Source of the DNA: CAYGDP01 sp964348665
GTDB taxonomy: Bacteria > Verrucomicrobiota > Verrucomicrobiia > Palsa-1439 > CAYGDP01
Reading direction: 5' to 3'
Length of the DNA: 64,000 bases
NCBI GenBank assembly: GCA_964348665.1
Contig: CAYGDP010000009.1
Span: 62,001-126,000 of the forward strand
How positions within the stretch are numbered: the stretch's first letter is position 1; each line of letters opens with the position of its first letter. Both the position numbers and the translations under genes were made by a program. Positions 9,246-18,570 of this stretch are shown here, in pieces. Under the pieces are notes generated by a model. It had not been told where the DNA came from, did not search any database, and saw only the letters and a program-made list of their open reading frames with translations.

Positions 9246-10031
9246 TCATTTCCAAGCCACGATATCATCCATCCCACATTTTTCACCAGTGCCGCAACCA
9301 TTTACCCCCGTACCGACATAGTTCGGGTCGCCATACCCACATTTCCTATCCGGCCCGTTAGAGAATACCCCGATGCTTCTTTTGATGGGCGTCCCTAAAA
9401 ACCCTGCACCCATATGCTCACAAGAAGTCACAGGCGCGGTATTGACCATCGATCCAATGAATCGGTCGCTGCTGTCAATGATACCATCGGCATTCCAATC
9501 GGCAACGATGTTATAGAAGCTACCCCACGGATCCTTGAAAGCTGGCCCGCCCCAGATGCCGGGATTGCCGCAGCAATGGGTGGGACAAGTTTCCCTTGCT
9601 GACACACTTAGGAAAACTATCTTCTTGGGATTGGCGCTACCGTGGTTGCCTCCGGTAAAATTTCCGCTACCATCCGTATTGCCACAATCATTGACGGCAT
9701 TGCTCATGCCGGTGTTGGTACCACCTGGGCCGCCAAATAAAATGTTGTACATCGAATCACCATCGAGCCAGTCCGTCGTGCTGACCGGTGGTGAGGGATA
9801 TCCATCCCCGCAGAGTGGCCAATGCCGATACTCGGCAAAATAGGCATCTACCGCCGCTGCGACCATCTTGGCATCGCTTGCCGCCTTGGTTTTGTTGGCA
9901 TTATTGATGGCACTCTGGCCAACCCCGTAAATCAGCCCGGCAATGACCAAGACGATGGTGATAACCACCAACAACTCGATTAGCGAAAATCCGCTACGAA
10001 GACGGTGAAATGTTTTCATGTTGGCTTTCAT
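9246..10031 (-). CDS. GspG-like pseudopilin
   Basis: The 261-residue product has a canonical prepilin cleavage context, SGFSLIELLVVITIVLVIAGLIYG, then DAKMVAAAVDAYFAEYRHWP. The mature domain is cysteine-rich (CPTHCCGNPG, DRKCGYGD, NGCGTGEKCG) and ends in DDIVAWK, like the next gene. The start at 10031 lies next to the stop of the upstream gene (10033-10035), with GAGG about ten bases upstream. A second in-frame ATG at 10019 is possible. Disulfides could stabilise the exposed domain; that is inference. Confidence 0.75.
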   Translation of the reverse strand: MKANMKTFHRLRSGFSLIELLVVITIVLVIAGLIYGVGQSAINNANKTKAASDAKMVAAAVDAYFAEYRHWPLCGDGYPSPPVSTTDWLDGDSMYNILFGGPGGTNTGMSNAVNDCGNTDGSGNFTGGNHGSANPKKIVFLSVSARETCPTHCCGNPGIWGGPAFKDPWGSFYNIVADWNADGIIDSSDRFIGSMVNTAPVTSCEHMGAGFLGTPIKRSIGVFSNGPDRKCGYGDPNYVGTGVNGCGTGEKCGMDDIVAWK

Positions 10032-10032
10032 G

Positions 10033-10800
10033 TTAGTGCGCCTCGCTATTGGTAACGGCGGCAGAACTAATCTGACACGGACCTGAAGAACTATTGGCGG
10101 CACACCCAACGGGGGGACCTTTCCAATAGTACGGGCCACTACCAGCGCTGATCAGCTCAAATGAGCTCGGATTGTGAGTTGCAATATTCCAATCAGGGTC
10201 AGAACCGGGAACCCAACTCCTTGACGGCAATCCATACATGTAGGGATTACCCCACGGATCAATGACAGTTTGATAAGCGGTATCGGTGCAAGCCGTGCAT
10301 TTCGTAAGCTGTTTACTGCTAAACGCCAGATAGGGAGGTTTTCCCGCGTCTATCGGCGCTTTATAGAGGTAATACCACAAACACGCAGAAACCCTCATTG
10401 CATAGTTACTCCCCGTTTCATAATTCGCGTCGTTGCCCGCTCCGCCCCATGCATTTTGGGGATAATAATAATTCGTTCGTCCTGCCATGCTTCCCGCACC
10501 TATGCCCGTTGGCCACGGTTGACCCACCCATTTTGTAGGCGGGCTGTTGGCGGCAGTCGTTGGACTCAATGGATACATGCCGTAATCCAACTTGTATGCC
10601 TCCAAGGCAAGTTCAATGGCCCGAATCTCCGTCCTAACCCGCTGATAGGCGCTGGCCATGCTGGAATGAATTACAGCACGAGCAATCAGCGCCACCATGA
10701 CCGAAATGATGGTCATGACCAGCAGCAGCTCGATGAGGGTCCAAGCCCGCGCGGATGCGCGGGCGCGACCGACTCCGTTGGATGCGAAAGCGGGTTTCAT
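10033..10800 (-). CDS. GspG-like pseudopilin (first of three)
   Basis: This 255-residue protein starts at an ATG whose last bases overlap the stop of the pilC/gspF gene (ATGA), indicating translational coupling. After a basic leader comes AWTLIELLLVMTIISVMVALIARA, a prepilin helix with W at position 1 and Glu5, then RTEIRAIELALEAYKLDYGMYPLSP and, further on, VIDPWGNPYMYGLPS. The PWGNPY stretch is characteristic of GspG major pseudopilins. It is therefore the best candidate for the main pseudopilus subunit here. Confidence 0.8.
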   Translation of the reverse strand: MKPAFASNGVGRARASARAWTLIELLLVMTIISVMVALIARAVIHSSMASAYQRVRTEIRAIELALEAYKLDYGMYPLSPTTAANSPPTKWVGQPWPTGIGAGSMAGRTNYYYPQNAWGGAGNDANYETGSNYAMRVSACLWYYLYKAPIDAGKPPYLAFSSKQLTKCTACTDTAYQTVIDPWGNPYMYGLPSRSWVPGSDPDWNIATHNPSSFELISAGSGPYYWKGPPVGCAANSSSGPCQISSAAVTNSEAH

Positions 10801-12107
10801 TGGAGTGTGGTGATGATTTTGATCAAGGGCAGGAACAAGGCGATGACGATGGTACCAATGATGACCGCCAAGCCGATGATCATGATCGGTTCCAAAATGC
10901 TGGTGAGACCGCCCACGGCCGTATCCACTTCTTCGTCGTAGTTGTCGGCGATTTTCATCAACATTTCCGGCAAAGCACCGGTTTCCTCACCGACGTCAAT
11001 CATGCTGATCACCATGGGCGGGAACACGCCGCTGGCTTCCAGCGGGGTGACCAGATGTTCGCCCTCTTTGACGGCGTCGTGACATTGCTGAATGGCGTCC
11101 GAAATGACGGCGTTGCCAGCCGTGTCGCGCACAATGGAGAGCGCCTGCAGAATGGGTACGCCGGAGCTGATCAGCGTGCCGAGGGTGCGGGTGAACCGGC
11201 CGACGGCGACTTTGCGAACCAACGTGCCGAACATCGGCGCCTTCAGTTTCAAGGTGTCAAACACTCGCCTGCCGACTTCTGTTTTGTTGACAGATTTGAA
11301 CCCGAATATGATCCCGACAATCGTGATAATGATCCAGTGAAACTGATGCTGCATGATGTTGCTGATGTTGATGACGAATTGGGTCAGGCCGGGCAGCTCG
11401 GATTTGCCTTCAGCCAAGTCCTTGAAGATCTGGGTGAACTTGGGGATGATGAAGATCATCAGGAAGGTCAGGATGGCGCCGGCGATGAACAAGACAGCCA
11501 CGGGATACACCATGGCGGCAATGACTTTCCGTTTGATGCGCTGGGCTTTTTCCTGAAATTCCGAGAGACGGTTCAAGACGACTTCGAGCACGCCGCCGAT
11601 TTCACCCGCCTTGACCATGCTGATGTAAAGTTTATTGAAGACTTTCGGGTGTTGCGCGAGCGCCTCCGAGAAGGTGGTGCCGCCTTCGACCGCAGTGGCG
11701 ATCTCGCCGGTAATCCGTTTGAGGATCGGGTTTTTCTCCTGTTTTTCCAGCACGCGCAGGCCGCGCAAGAGCGGCAAGCCCGCGTCAATCAGGGTCGCCA
11801 TCTGACGCGTCCAGGTGGTCAATTGCGCACCTTTGACTCGCCCGCCCAATCCGGGGATCGAAATCCCTTTCCCTTTGGCCTTTGCCTTGTTGGCGGCGTG
11901 AGGTAATTGTGGCGCCGCCGGCTTGCCGCCCTTGGTGGCCGGCGCGGCTTTGCCGCCGGCCGGCGCGGCGCCGACTTCGCTGACGTTGGTCGCGAAATGG
12001 CCAAGCTGGCTGATTTTATTGAGGGCGTCCATTTGATTGGCCGCCTCAATGGTGTTGGTGACGGCGGTTCCCTTTTTATCAACGGCTTCGTATTGAAACT
12101 TAGGCAT
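10797..12107 (-). CDS. Type II secretion / type IV pilus inner-membrane platform protein (GspF/PilC family)
   Basis: The 436-residue protein begins PKFQYEAVDKKGT, typical of PilC/GspF. A low-complexity Ala/Lys/Pro linker (residues about 45-80) follows, then two copies of the T2SSF membrane domain (TWTRQMATLIDAGLPLLRGL and VGRFTRTLGTLISSGVPILQAL), each followed by hydrophobic helices. This platform protein links the cytoplasmic ATPases to pilin assembly. It lies directly downstream of an ATPase gene and overlaps the first pseudopilin gene by four bases. Length and domain order are normal for the family. Confidence 0.92.
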   Translation of the reverse strand: MPKFQYEAVDKKGTAVTNTIEAANQMDALNKISQLGHFATNVSEVGAAPAGGKAAPATKGGKPAAPQLPHAANKAKAKGKGISIPGLGGRVKGAQLTTWTRQMATLIDAGLPLLRGLRVLEKQEKNPILKRITGEIATAVEGGTTFSEALAQHPKVFNKLYISMVKAGEIGGVLEVVLNRLSEFQEKAQRIKRKVIAAMVYPVAVLFIAGAILTFLMIFIIPKFTQIFKDLAEGKSELPGLTQFVINISNIMQHQFHWIIITIVGIIFGFKSVNKTEVGRRVFDTLKLKAPMFGTLVRKVAVGRFTRTLGTLISSGVPILQALSIVRDTAGNAVISDAIQQCHDAVKEGEHLVTPLEASGVFPPMVISMIDVGEETGALPEMLMKIADNYDEEVDTAVGGLTSILEPIMIIGLAVIIGTIVIALFLPLIKIITTLQ

Positions 12108-12174
12108 GGCTTTTTCCTTTTCTCGACCTCGCGAATTGGCGCGGACTCTTCCGCCGCCGCAAACCGCACTTCGG

Positions 12175-13893
12175 TCAGGTGTATTTTAGCACTTCTTCCA
12201 CAGTTGTCTCGCCATCTAAAATTCCGCGGATACCGTCCTGGCGCAGAGTGACCAATCCCAACTCCAAGGCTTTCTGGCGTATCACGATGGCCGGCGCGCG
12301 CTGGTTGATCAACTCCCGAACGGGGTCGCCAATGAGCAACAATTCATAGATGCCTTTGCGACCGCGGTAGCCGGTATTATGACATTCGTTACAGCCTTTG
12401 CCAAAGGAAAACTCGCGGTCGCCGATGTCTTCCAGGGTCAATCCAAGCTGGGTGAGCACTTGTTCGGTCGGTTTGTACGGCGCCTTGCAACGTTTGCAAA
12501 TCGTGCGAATCAATCGTTGCGCCAACACCCCCAGTAACGTGGAGCTGATCAAAAACGGCTCCACACCCATGTCAATCAACCGCGTGATGGCGCCCGGCGC
12601 GTCGTTGGTGTGAAGGGTCGTCAAGACCAAGTGCCCCGTCAACGACGCTTGAATGGCGATCTGCGCCGTTTCCAAGTCGCGAGTCTCCCCCACCATGATT
12701 CGATCCGGATCCTGACGCAAAAACGACCGGAGCGCCTTGCCAAAAGTCATTCCTTGCGACTCGTGCACGGGCACTTGCATGACGCCTTCGAGGTCATACT
12801 CGACGGGATCCTCGACGGTCAGGAGCTTGGAATCAATGGTGTTGATTTCGCGCAGACAAGAATACAGGGTCGTGGTCTTGCCCGATCCCGTCGGTCCGGT
12901 TACAATAAAGATGCCGTTGGGGTATTGAATCATTTCGCAAATGTATTGGACAATGTGCTTTGGCATGCCGAGGTTGTTGATGTCCAATGACACCACCGAC
13001 CGATCCAGCACGCGCAACACCACGCTCTCGCCAAACTGCGTGGGGAGAGTCGAGATGCGCAAGTCCACTTGTTTGCCGCCAATGACCAATTGGATGCGGC
13101 CGTCCTGCGGCAGGCGGTTCTCGGCGATATTCAATCCGCTCATGACTTTCAAACGGGAGGTGACCGCCGGCGCCAAATGTTTGGGAGGAGGCGCCATTTC
13201 GTAGAGCGCGCCGTCCACGCGGTACCGAATCTTGAATTCATCCTCGAACGGTTCGAAGTGGATGTCGCTGGCCCGGTCTTTGATGGCTTGCTGCAAGACG
13301 ATGTTCACGAAACGCACGATTGGCGTCTGGTTGGCGAGGTTTTCGAGGCTGGCGACGTCCTGCTCGGCCAGCGACATTTCCGCCAATTCCGCCAGGCCCG
13401 CGTTCTCCTCCATCTGCGCGCCCATTTCCTCCAACAACGCCGCCACGTTCGCGCTTTCTTCGCCGTAATACTTGGAGAGCGTTTCCTCCAATTCATCCTG
13501 CGGACAAAGCGCCAGTTTGATGTCTTTGCCAACCACGAACCGGAGTTCATCCACCATCTTTTGATTAAACGGGTCGGTAACGGCCAGTTCCAGTTCGTTT
13601 CCCTCCAACTGCACGGGCATGCAATTGTGAATGCGAGCTGTCGTTCCAGGAATCGCCGCGACCACGTGATCCAAGATGGAGGCGCCCCGCAAATGCACCA
13701 CACGAATGCCAAGGTAATCCGCCACGGTCGTGAGCAAATCCTCGAAAGTGATGATGCCGAAATCTGTTAAAACCTGCGCGATCGGCTTGCCGCTGCGCTC
13801 TTGCTCGTCCTTCAACTCGGCAATTTGGGTCTCGTCGAGCATGTTGCGCTCGCGCAGGATCTCCAACAAGGCTTGCGTATCGGCTTCAAACAT
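12175..13893 (-). CDS. Type II secretion / pilus assembly ATPase (GspE/PilB family), copy 2
   Basis: The 572-residue protein has an N-terminal GspE-N/MshEN-like region, then a secretion ATPase core. Walker A GPTGSGKTT is near residue 332, with an Asp box (LLTVEDPVEYDLEG), a His box with LTTLHTNDA, and a C-terminal zinc site formed by CKRC and CNEC. It should power assembly of the pseudopilus through the GspF-like protein encoded just downstream. It lies two bases from pilT and is paralogous to the ATPase at 14997-16709. Which of the two drives assembly cannot be told from sequence. Confidence 0.92.
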   Translation of the reverse strand: MFEADTQALLEILRERNMLDETQIAELKDEQERSGKPIAQVLTDFGIITFEDLLTTVADYLGIRVVHLRGASILDHVVAAIPGTTARIHNCMPVQLEGNELELAVTDPFNQKMVDELRFVVGKDIKLALCPQDELEETLSKYYGEESANVAALLEEMGAQMEENAGLAELAEMSLAEQDVASLENLANQTPIVRFVNIVLQQAIKDRASDIHFEPFEDEFKIRYRVDGALYEMAPPPKHLAPAVTSRLKVMSGLNIAENRLPQDGRIQLVIGGKQVDLRISTLPTQFGESVVLRVLDRSVVSLDINNLGMPKHIVQYICEMIQYPNGIFIVTGPTGSGKTTTLYSCLREINTIDSKLLTVEDPVEYDLEGVMQVPVHESQGMTFGKALRSFLRQDPDRIMVGETRDLETAQIAIQASLTGHLVLTTLHTNDAPGAITRLIDMGVEPFLISSTLLGVLAQRLIRTICKRCKAPYKPTEQVLTQLGLTLEDIGDREFSFGKGCNECHNTGYRGRKGIYELLLIGDPVRELINQRAPAIVIRQKALELGLVTLRQDGIRGILDGETTVEEVLKYT

Positions 13894-13895
13894 AA

Positions 13896-14966
13896 TTACC
13901 TCATTTGCTCCTGTAGTTTGGCCAGCACCGATCCCGGATCCTGCGCCGTGGTGATCAGGTCGCCATACGATATCTTTCCCTCGCTGTAAATCTGCAAGAG
14001 ATACGAATCGAGCGTGACCATTCCAAATTTCGCGCCGGTCTGGATGTCGCTGGTGATCCGGAAGGTTTTGTTGTCGCGAATCAAGGCAGCAATGGAGGGG
14101 GTCATCACCATCAACTCGAACGCCGCGATGCGGCCTTTCGAATCGGTCCTCGCTAGCAACACCTGCGAGATGACCGAAATGATCGAGCTGGCCAACTGGG
14201 TGCGAATTTGCTCCTGTTCGTTGGTGGGGAAGGCGTTAACAATACGATCCACCGTGCGCGCCGCGCCCGTGGTGTGAAGCGTGGCGAATACCAAGTGCCC
14301 GGTTTCCGCCGCTTCAATGGCCGCGCGCATGGTTTCAATGTCGCGCATTTCACCAACCAGAATAATATCCGGGTCCTGGCGCAGCGCCCGTTTGAGCGCC
14401 TCGGAAAAGTCGGTCACGTCCACGCCGACTTCGCGCTGGGTCACCACACACTTTTTATGAGAGTGAAAATACTCAATCGGATCTTCAATGGTGATGATGT
14501 GACTGTCTAGCTCCTTGTTGATCACGTCCAGCATGCTCGCCAGAGTCGTGGACTTTCCGCTCCCCGTCGGACCGGTCACCAGCACCAGACCGCGCGGACG
14601 AAACAGCAGGTCTTTGATGATTGGCGGCAACCCGATCTGTTCCAAGGTCAATAGTTTGTTGGGAATCTGGCGCAGCACCAGGCCGAACGCCCCTTTTGCG
14701 CGAAAAACGCTGACACGAAACCGCGCCTGGTCGCCGAATGCAAACCCAAAATCCGATCCGCCGACCGCCCGCGTTTTCTGGATGTGATCCTCGCTGGTGA
14801 TGGATTTGACCAGATTCTCCGTGTCATCCGCCGTTAACACGGGCAAATCCATTGCAGTCATCCCGCCATGCACGCGAAGCATCGGCGGCACACCCACCCG
14901 GATATGCAAGTCGCTGGCGCCTTCGTCCACTGTCGTCTGCAATAAATCTGCCATTTCAATCGCCAT
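13896..14966 (-). CDS. pilT: Twitching motility / pilus retraction ATPase PilT
   Basis: The 356-residue product lacks the N-terminal GspE domain and zinc motif, matching PilT in size and layout. It begins IEMADLLQTTVDEGASDLHIRVGVPP, has Walker A GPTGSGKST near residue 131, the Asp box TIEDPIEY and the Walker B region ALRQDPDIILVGEMRD. An AGGAG Shine-Dalgarno sits upstream of the ATG at 14966. PilT depolymerises type IV pili. Its placement between two GspE/PilB ATPase genes in an operon with GspG-K-like pseudopilins suggests that this apparatus can retract or is a type IV pilus rather than a pure secretion system. Confidence 0.92.
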   Translation of the reverse strand: MAIEMADLLQTTVDEGASDLHIRVGVPPMLRVHGGMTAMDLPVLTADDTENLVKSITSEDHIQKTRAVGGSDFGFAFGDQARFRVSVFRAKGAFGLVLRQIPNKLLTLEQIGLPPIIKDLLFRPRGLVLVTGPTGSGKSTTLASMLDVINKELDSHIITIEDPIEYFHSHKKCVVTQREVGVDVTDFSEALKRALRQDPDIILVGEMRDIETMRAAIEAAETGHLVFATLHTTGAARTVDRIVNAFPTNEQEQIRTQLASSIISVISQVLLARTDSKGRIAAFELMVMTPSIAALIRDNKTFRITSDIQTGAKFGMVTLDSYLLQIYSEGKISYGDLITTAQDPGSVLAKLQEQMR

Positions 14967-14996
14967 AGTTTCGTCTCCTATCGTCGTTCGGGGTTG

Positions 14997-16709
14997 TTAA
15001 TCGGTGTCCGCCATCGTAATGGATACCACTTCCTCCAGCGTAGTCATGCCGGTCAATACTTTGCGCAAACCGTCCTCGCGCAAGGTGCGCATCCCCAATT
15101 CGCGTGCGCGCTGGCGCAATAAGTGGGAGGATACCTTTTCATAAATCATGTTCCGGATTTCATCGGTCAACACGAACATCTCAAAAATCCCTTTCCGCCC
15201 TTTGTACCCGCTCTTTTTGCAGGTGGCACATCCCTTGCCTCGGAACAGCTTCACCGTGTCGCGCTGATCGGGCGGGATTTTCAAAATCCTCATTTCATCC
15301 TCGGTCGGCGCCACTTCTTCTTTGCAGTTCTTGCAAATGCAACGCACTAACCGTTGCGCCATGATGCCGCGGATGGACGATGCCACCAAAAATGGCTTGA
15401 TCCCGATGTCCATCAAACGCGTCACCGCGCTCGGCGCGTCATTAGTGTGCAGCGTCGAGAAGACCAAGTGACCCGTCAGGGAGGCATTGATGGCGATGGA
15501 GGCCGTTTCCATGTCGCGGATTTCTCCCAACATAATAATATTGGGCGCCTGACGCAGCATCGAGCGAAGCCCCATGGCGAAGGTCATGCCAACGTCCTCG
15601 CGCACGTGAACCTGATTGATGCCCGCCAACTGATATTCGACCGGGTCTTCAATGGTCATGATCTTGCGATCAGGCTTGTTAATATAGTTGAGCACGGCAT
15701 AGAGGGTCGTGGTCTTGCCCGACCCCGTCGGTCCCGTGACCAGCAAAATCCCGTCCGGCAAGGCAATCAATCGCTCAAACGTGGCTTGGTCGTCCGATAA
15801 AAATCCCAAATCCGGCAATCCCAGCAACAAACTCGATTTATCCAGAATACGCATGACGATCGTCTCGCCATGACTGCTGGGCAGACAACTGACGCGCAGA
15901 TCCAAGTCGCGCCCCATCACGTTGATTTGGATACGGCCGTCTTGCGGTATTCGTCTCTCGGCCAGGTTCATCTTGGCCATGATTTTCAAACGGTTGATGA
16001 TCGCGCCTTGCAATCGTTTGGGAGGATTTTCGACTTCGTACAGCATGCCGTCCACACGATATCGCACCCGGAAACGCTTCTCCATCGGCTCGAGATGAAT
16101 ATCCGAAGCCCTGGTTTTGTACGCCTCCAATATAATCAAGCTCACCAGTTTGATGATCGGCGCGTCTTCCTCGCCAGCCCCGCCATCCGCGTCTTCCAGT
16201 CGCGACTTGGCCACGTCGCTGACCTTGATCTCCGCTTCCGTTGCTTCCTGCAACATTTTTTCCACGTGCTCGTCCGCCGTTCCGTAAAACGAGTTCAACG
16301 CCGATTCGATGTCTTCCTGTGTCGCCACCCGCGCCTCGATGTCGCACTTGAGAATGTAGCGAAGCGCGTCGAGTGTGTCGATGTTGGTAGGATCGCTGAC
16401 AGCAACCACAATGCTGCCGTTTTGCCTTTCCAGCGGCACAATTTTGTAGCGATTGGCAACGTGCCGTGGAACAAGATCGAGGATTTCTTTTTCCAGTTTG
16501 ATTCCCGAGAGATCCACAAACGCCATCCCGTAGGCGTTGGCCATGGCCAGAGAAATTTGCTTTTGCGTAAGAATTCCCCGCGCCAACAGCGTTTCCACAA
16601 TGCTGTGACCCTCCGCCTCCGCCGCTGCGGTGATCTCATCGAGCTGCTGCTGCGTTAAAAGCCCTGTCTCACGCAACACCTCGACAATATGTTGGTCGCT
16701 TGCTGCCAC
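14997..16709 (-). CDS. Type II secretion / pilus assembly ATPase (GspE/PilB family), copy 1
   Basis: This 570-residue ATPase starts at GTG (16707-16709) and leads the operon. It has an N-terminal MshEN-like domain (VEVLRETGLLTQQQLDEI, then LVPRHVANRYKIVPL), Walker A GPTGSGKTT near residue 325, TIEDPVEYQLAG, LGEIRDMETASIAI, and paired zinc motifs CKNC and CATC. It is similar to, but clearly diverged from, the copy at 12175-13893, so the duplication is old. The promoter at 16748-16776 gives a leader of about 32 bases. Confidence 0.92.
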   Translation of the reverse strand: MAASDQHIVEVLRETGLLTQQQLDEITAAAEAEGHSIVETLLARGILTQKQISLAMANAYGMAFVDLSGIKLEKEILDLVPRHVANRYKIVPLERQNGSIVVAVSDPTNIDTLDALRYILKCDIEARVATQEDIESALNSFYGTADEHVEKMLQEATEAEIKVSDVAKSRLEDADGGAGEEDAPIIKLVSLIILEAYKTRASDIHLEPMEKRFRVRYRVDGMLYEVENPPKRLQGAIINRLKIMAKMNLAERRIPQDGRIQINVMGRDLDLRVSCLPSSHGETIVMRILDKSSLLLGLPDLGFLSDDQATFERLIALPDGILLVTGPTGSGKTTTLYAVLNYINKPDRKIMTIEDPVEYQLAGINQVHVREDVGMTFAMGLRSMLRQAPNIIMLGEIRDMETASIAINASLTGHLVFSTLHTNDAPSAVTRLMDIGIKPFLVASSIRGIMAQRLVRCICKNCKEEVAPTEDEMRILKIPPDQRDTVKLFRGKGCATCKKSGYKGRKGIFEMFVLTDEIRNMIYEKVSSHLLRQRARELGMRTLREDGLRKVLTGMTTLEEVVSITMADTD

Positions 16710-16747
16710 AACTCACACCGAGGAAGTTTCTCGAATCAAGCGCCCTA

Positions 16748-16776
16748 ACTCTATCCGTCACCAAGCGCTTTGTCAA
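16748..16776 (-). promoter_or_regulatory. Sigma-70-like promoter of the pseudopilus operon
   Basis: On the minus strand TTGACA (16771-16776) and TAGAGT (16748-16753) are separated by exactly 17 bases. The start site should fall near 16741, about 32 bases before the GTG of the first ATPase gene. The -35 box overlaps the last codons and stop of gatB, so the pilus operon has its own promoter despite lying downstream of gatB on the same strand. Confidence 0.6.
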
Positions 16777-18221
16777 CCATTGCCCAATTGCTTTCGCAAT
16801 AATTCATCCACCCGCGCCGCATTGGCTTTGCCCCGGCTCAATTTCATCACTTGCCCTTTGAGCGCCTGCAACGCCGCCGTTTTGCCGCCGCGATAATCCG
16901 CCACGATCTTCGGGCTGGCTGCAATCGCTTCCGCACACCATTTTTCCAGGGCGCCATCGTCGCTCACCTGCGCCAACCCTTTCTCGGCCACAATCGCCTC
17001 GGCGCTCTTGCCGCTCTTGAACATTTCCACCAACACTTCCCGGCCGCTGTTGCCGGAAATTTTTTTCGTCTCGACCAGCTCGATCAATTGCGCCAAGGCC
17101 GCGGGTTTGACGGGTGAATTCGAGAGTTCGATCTGCGCCGCCGATAGTTCGCGCTGCAAATCGTTGAGCACCCAGTTGGCCACCGCTTTCGCCGTTTTCG
17201 CCGTTTTCGCCGTTTCCTCAAAATAATCCGCCAAGACAACGTCGCCTCCCAGAATGCCTGCGTCTTGCTCGCTCAAATTGTATTTCTCCGCCAATCGTTT
17301 CCGGCGAGCGCCCGGCGATTCTGGCAGTTCCGACCGCAGTTTCTCCAGCCATGATTCATCCGTTTGGATCGGCAACAAGTCCGGGTCGGGAAAATAACGG
17401 TAATCATGCGCGTACTCCTTCGTCCGCATGCTCTCGGTCGCACCAGCCACGTCGTCCCAGCGCCGCGTTTCCTGGACAAGTTTCTCGCCGCGGCTGACCG
17501 ATGCAATCTGGCGTTTGACCTCGTACTCCAATGCGCGCCTCGCGCCGCTGAACGTGTTCATGTTCTTGATCTCGATCTTCGCTCCATACTCTTTTTGACC
17601 GCGCGGACGCACACTGACATTCACATCGCATCGCACCTGCCCCTTTTCCATGTCACAGTCGCTCACCCCGACAGCGATCAGCGCCTCTTTCAGCGTCTCC
17701 AAATACGCAAACGCCTCGTCCGCCGACGCGATGTCCGGCTCGCTCACGATCTCCATCAACGGCACGCCCGCGCGGTTGAAATCCACCCCGCTTTGATTGT
17801 CGTAGTGATTCAACTTGCCCACGTCTTCCTCCAAATGAACCCGCGTGATCCCAATCCGTTTGCGTTGTCCCCAGCTTTTCGCGTCGATCAGTCCCATCTC
17901 CAGTTCCACCGCGCCCCCGACACAGAGCGGCATGTCGTATTGCGAAATCTGGTAATTCTTCGGCATGTCGGGATAGAAATAATTCTTTCGGTCGAACTTG
18001 CTCGTCGCCGCGATCCGCGCGCCCAGCATCAACCCCGTCACGATCGTCTTGCGAATCGCCTCCGCATTCGCCACCGGCAACACACCCGGCAATCCGAGAC
18101 ACACCGGGCACGTCTGCGCGTTCGCCGGCGCGCCAAACGCCGTCGAGCACCCACACCACATCTTGGAAGCCGTCCGGAGTTGAACGTGTGTTTCGAGCCC
18201 AATTGTAATTTCGTAATCCAT
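16773..18221 (-). CDS. gatB: Aspartyl/glutamyl-tRNA amidotransferase subunit B
   Basis: The 482-residue protein begins MDYEITIGLETHVQLRTASK, the GatB signature. It carries the zinc cysteines of CGCS and CPVCLGLPG, the GatB catalytic domain to about residue 290, and a C-terminal YqeY-like tail domain. With GatA and GatC it converts Glu-tRNA-Gln or Asp-tRNA-Asn to the amide forms. Start 18221 has TAGGA upstream; an upstream in-frame ATG at 18293 would add 24 residues unlike the family. gatA and gatC are not adjacent on the visible side. Confidence 0.95.
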   Translation of the reverse strand: MDYEITIGLETHVQLRTASKMWCGCSTAFGAPANAQTCPVCLGLPGVLPVANAEAIRKTIVTGLMLGARIAATSKFDRKNYFYPDMPKNYQISQYDMPLCVGGAVELEMGLIDAKSWGQRKRIGITRVHLEEDVGKLNHYDNQSGVDFNRAGVPLMEIVSEPDIASADEAFAYLETLKEALIAVGVSDCDMEKGQVRCDVNVSVRPRGQKEYGAKIEIKNMNTFSGARRALEYEVKRQIASVSRGEKLVQETRRWDDVAGATESMRTKEYAHDYRYFPDPDLLPIQTDESWLEKLRSELPESPGARRKRLAEKYNLSEQDAGILGGDVVLADYFEETAKTAKTAKAVANWVLNDLQRELSAAQIELSNSPVKPAALAQLIELVETKKISGNSGREVLVEMFKSGKSAEAIVAEKGLAQVSDDGALEKWCAEAIAASPKIVADYRGGKTAALQALKGQVMKLSRGKANAARVDELLRKQLGNG

Positions 18222-18570
18222 TCCTAGTCGATCCAAACGGAACACCGCCCCGTTCTTACCCCGTATCCCCCTCCAAGCCAAGCCGTTTTTCAAACTACCC
18301 CCTCAATCATTAGCGATGAGCCGGAACAATTCACTATCGGGTGAAGGTCGCAGGGCCAGCACCCATCTTGATGTACCCTTCCGATTTGTAGCGGCGCTCT
18401 ATGAGCGCCGATCATTTCAATCTATCGACGATCACAGACCGCCACTACATATTGAATAGATGGTTTTTTCGCTAAGGATCGAGGAACTACCCCACGCCGG
18501 GCAAGTTCCTAACCGGTCAAATTATTAGCTTGCGCGATGGGCGCTCGCCAGCGTAGTGTCTCGCTTCACT
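18222..18570. other. Intergenic region between gatB and rpsP with one palindromic repeat
   Basis: These 349 bases separate divergent gatB and rpsP and contain no credible reading frame. They hold a TGTAG-type palindromic repeat at 18386-18450. Promoters for both genes are expected here. A weak candidate for rpsP (TTGCGC, 18 bases, TAGTGT) lies just before the start codon and is not strong enough to list. No Shine-Dalgarno is visible before rpsP. Confidence 0.6.
18386..18450. repeat. TGTAG-type GC-rich palindromic element
   Basis: The element has ends TTGTAGCGGC and GCCACTACA, which pair across the unit, and an inner perfect hairpin CGGCGCTC-TATG-AGCGCCG. It shares its architecture with the elements at 40689-40754 and (half unit) 29566-29593, so it is a dispersed REP/BIME-like repeat rather than a gene-specific terminator. 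Confidence 0.6.

Noticed and set aside
10755..11906. Long open frame (383 codons) on the plus strand opposite the PilC/GspF gene
   Set aside because: The minus-strand PilC/GspF reading has clear family motifs along its full length; the opposite frame is rich in His, Asp and Gly with no recognisable domain, as expected for an antisense shadow in GC-rich DNA.
18222..18570. A tRNA or other RNA gene in the gatB-rpsP gap
   Set aside because: The only strong structure is the palindromic repeat shared with other sites; no cloverleaf or T-loop sequence is visible.
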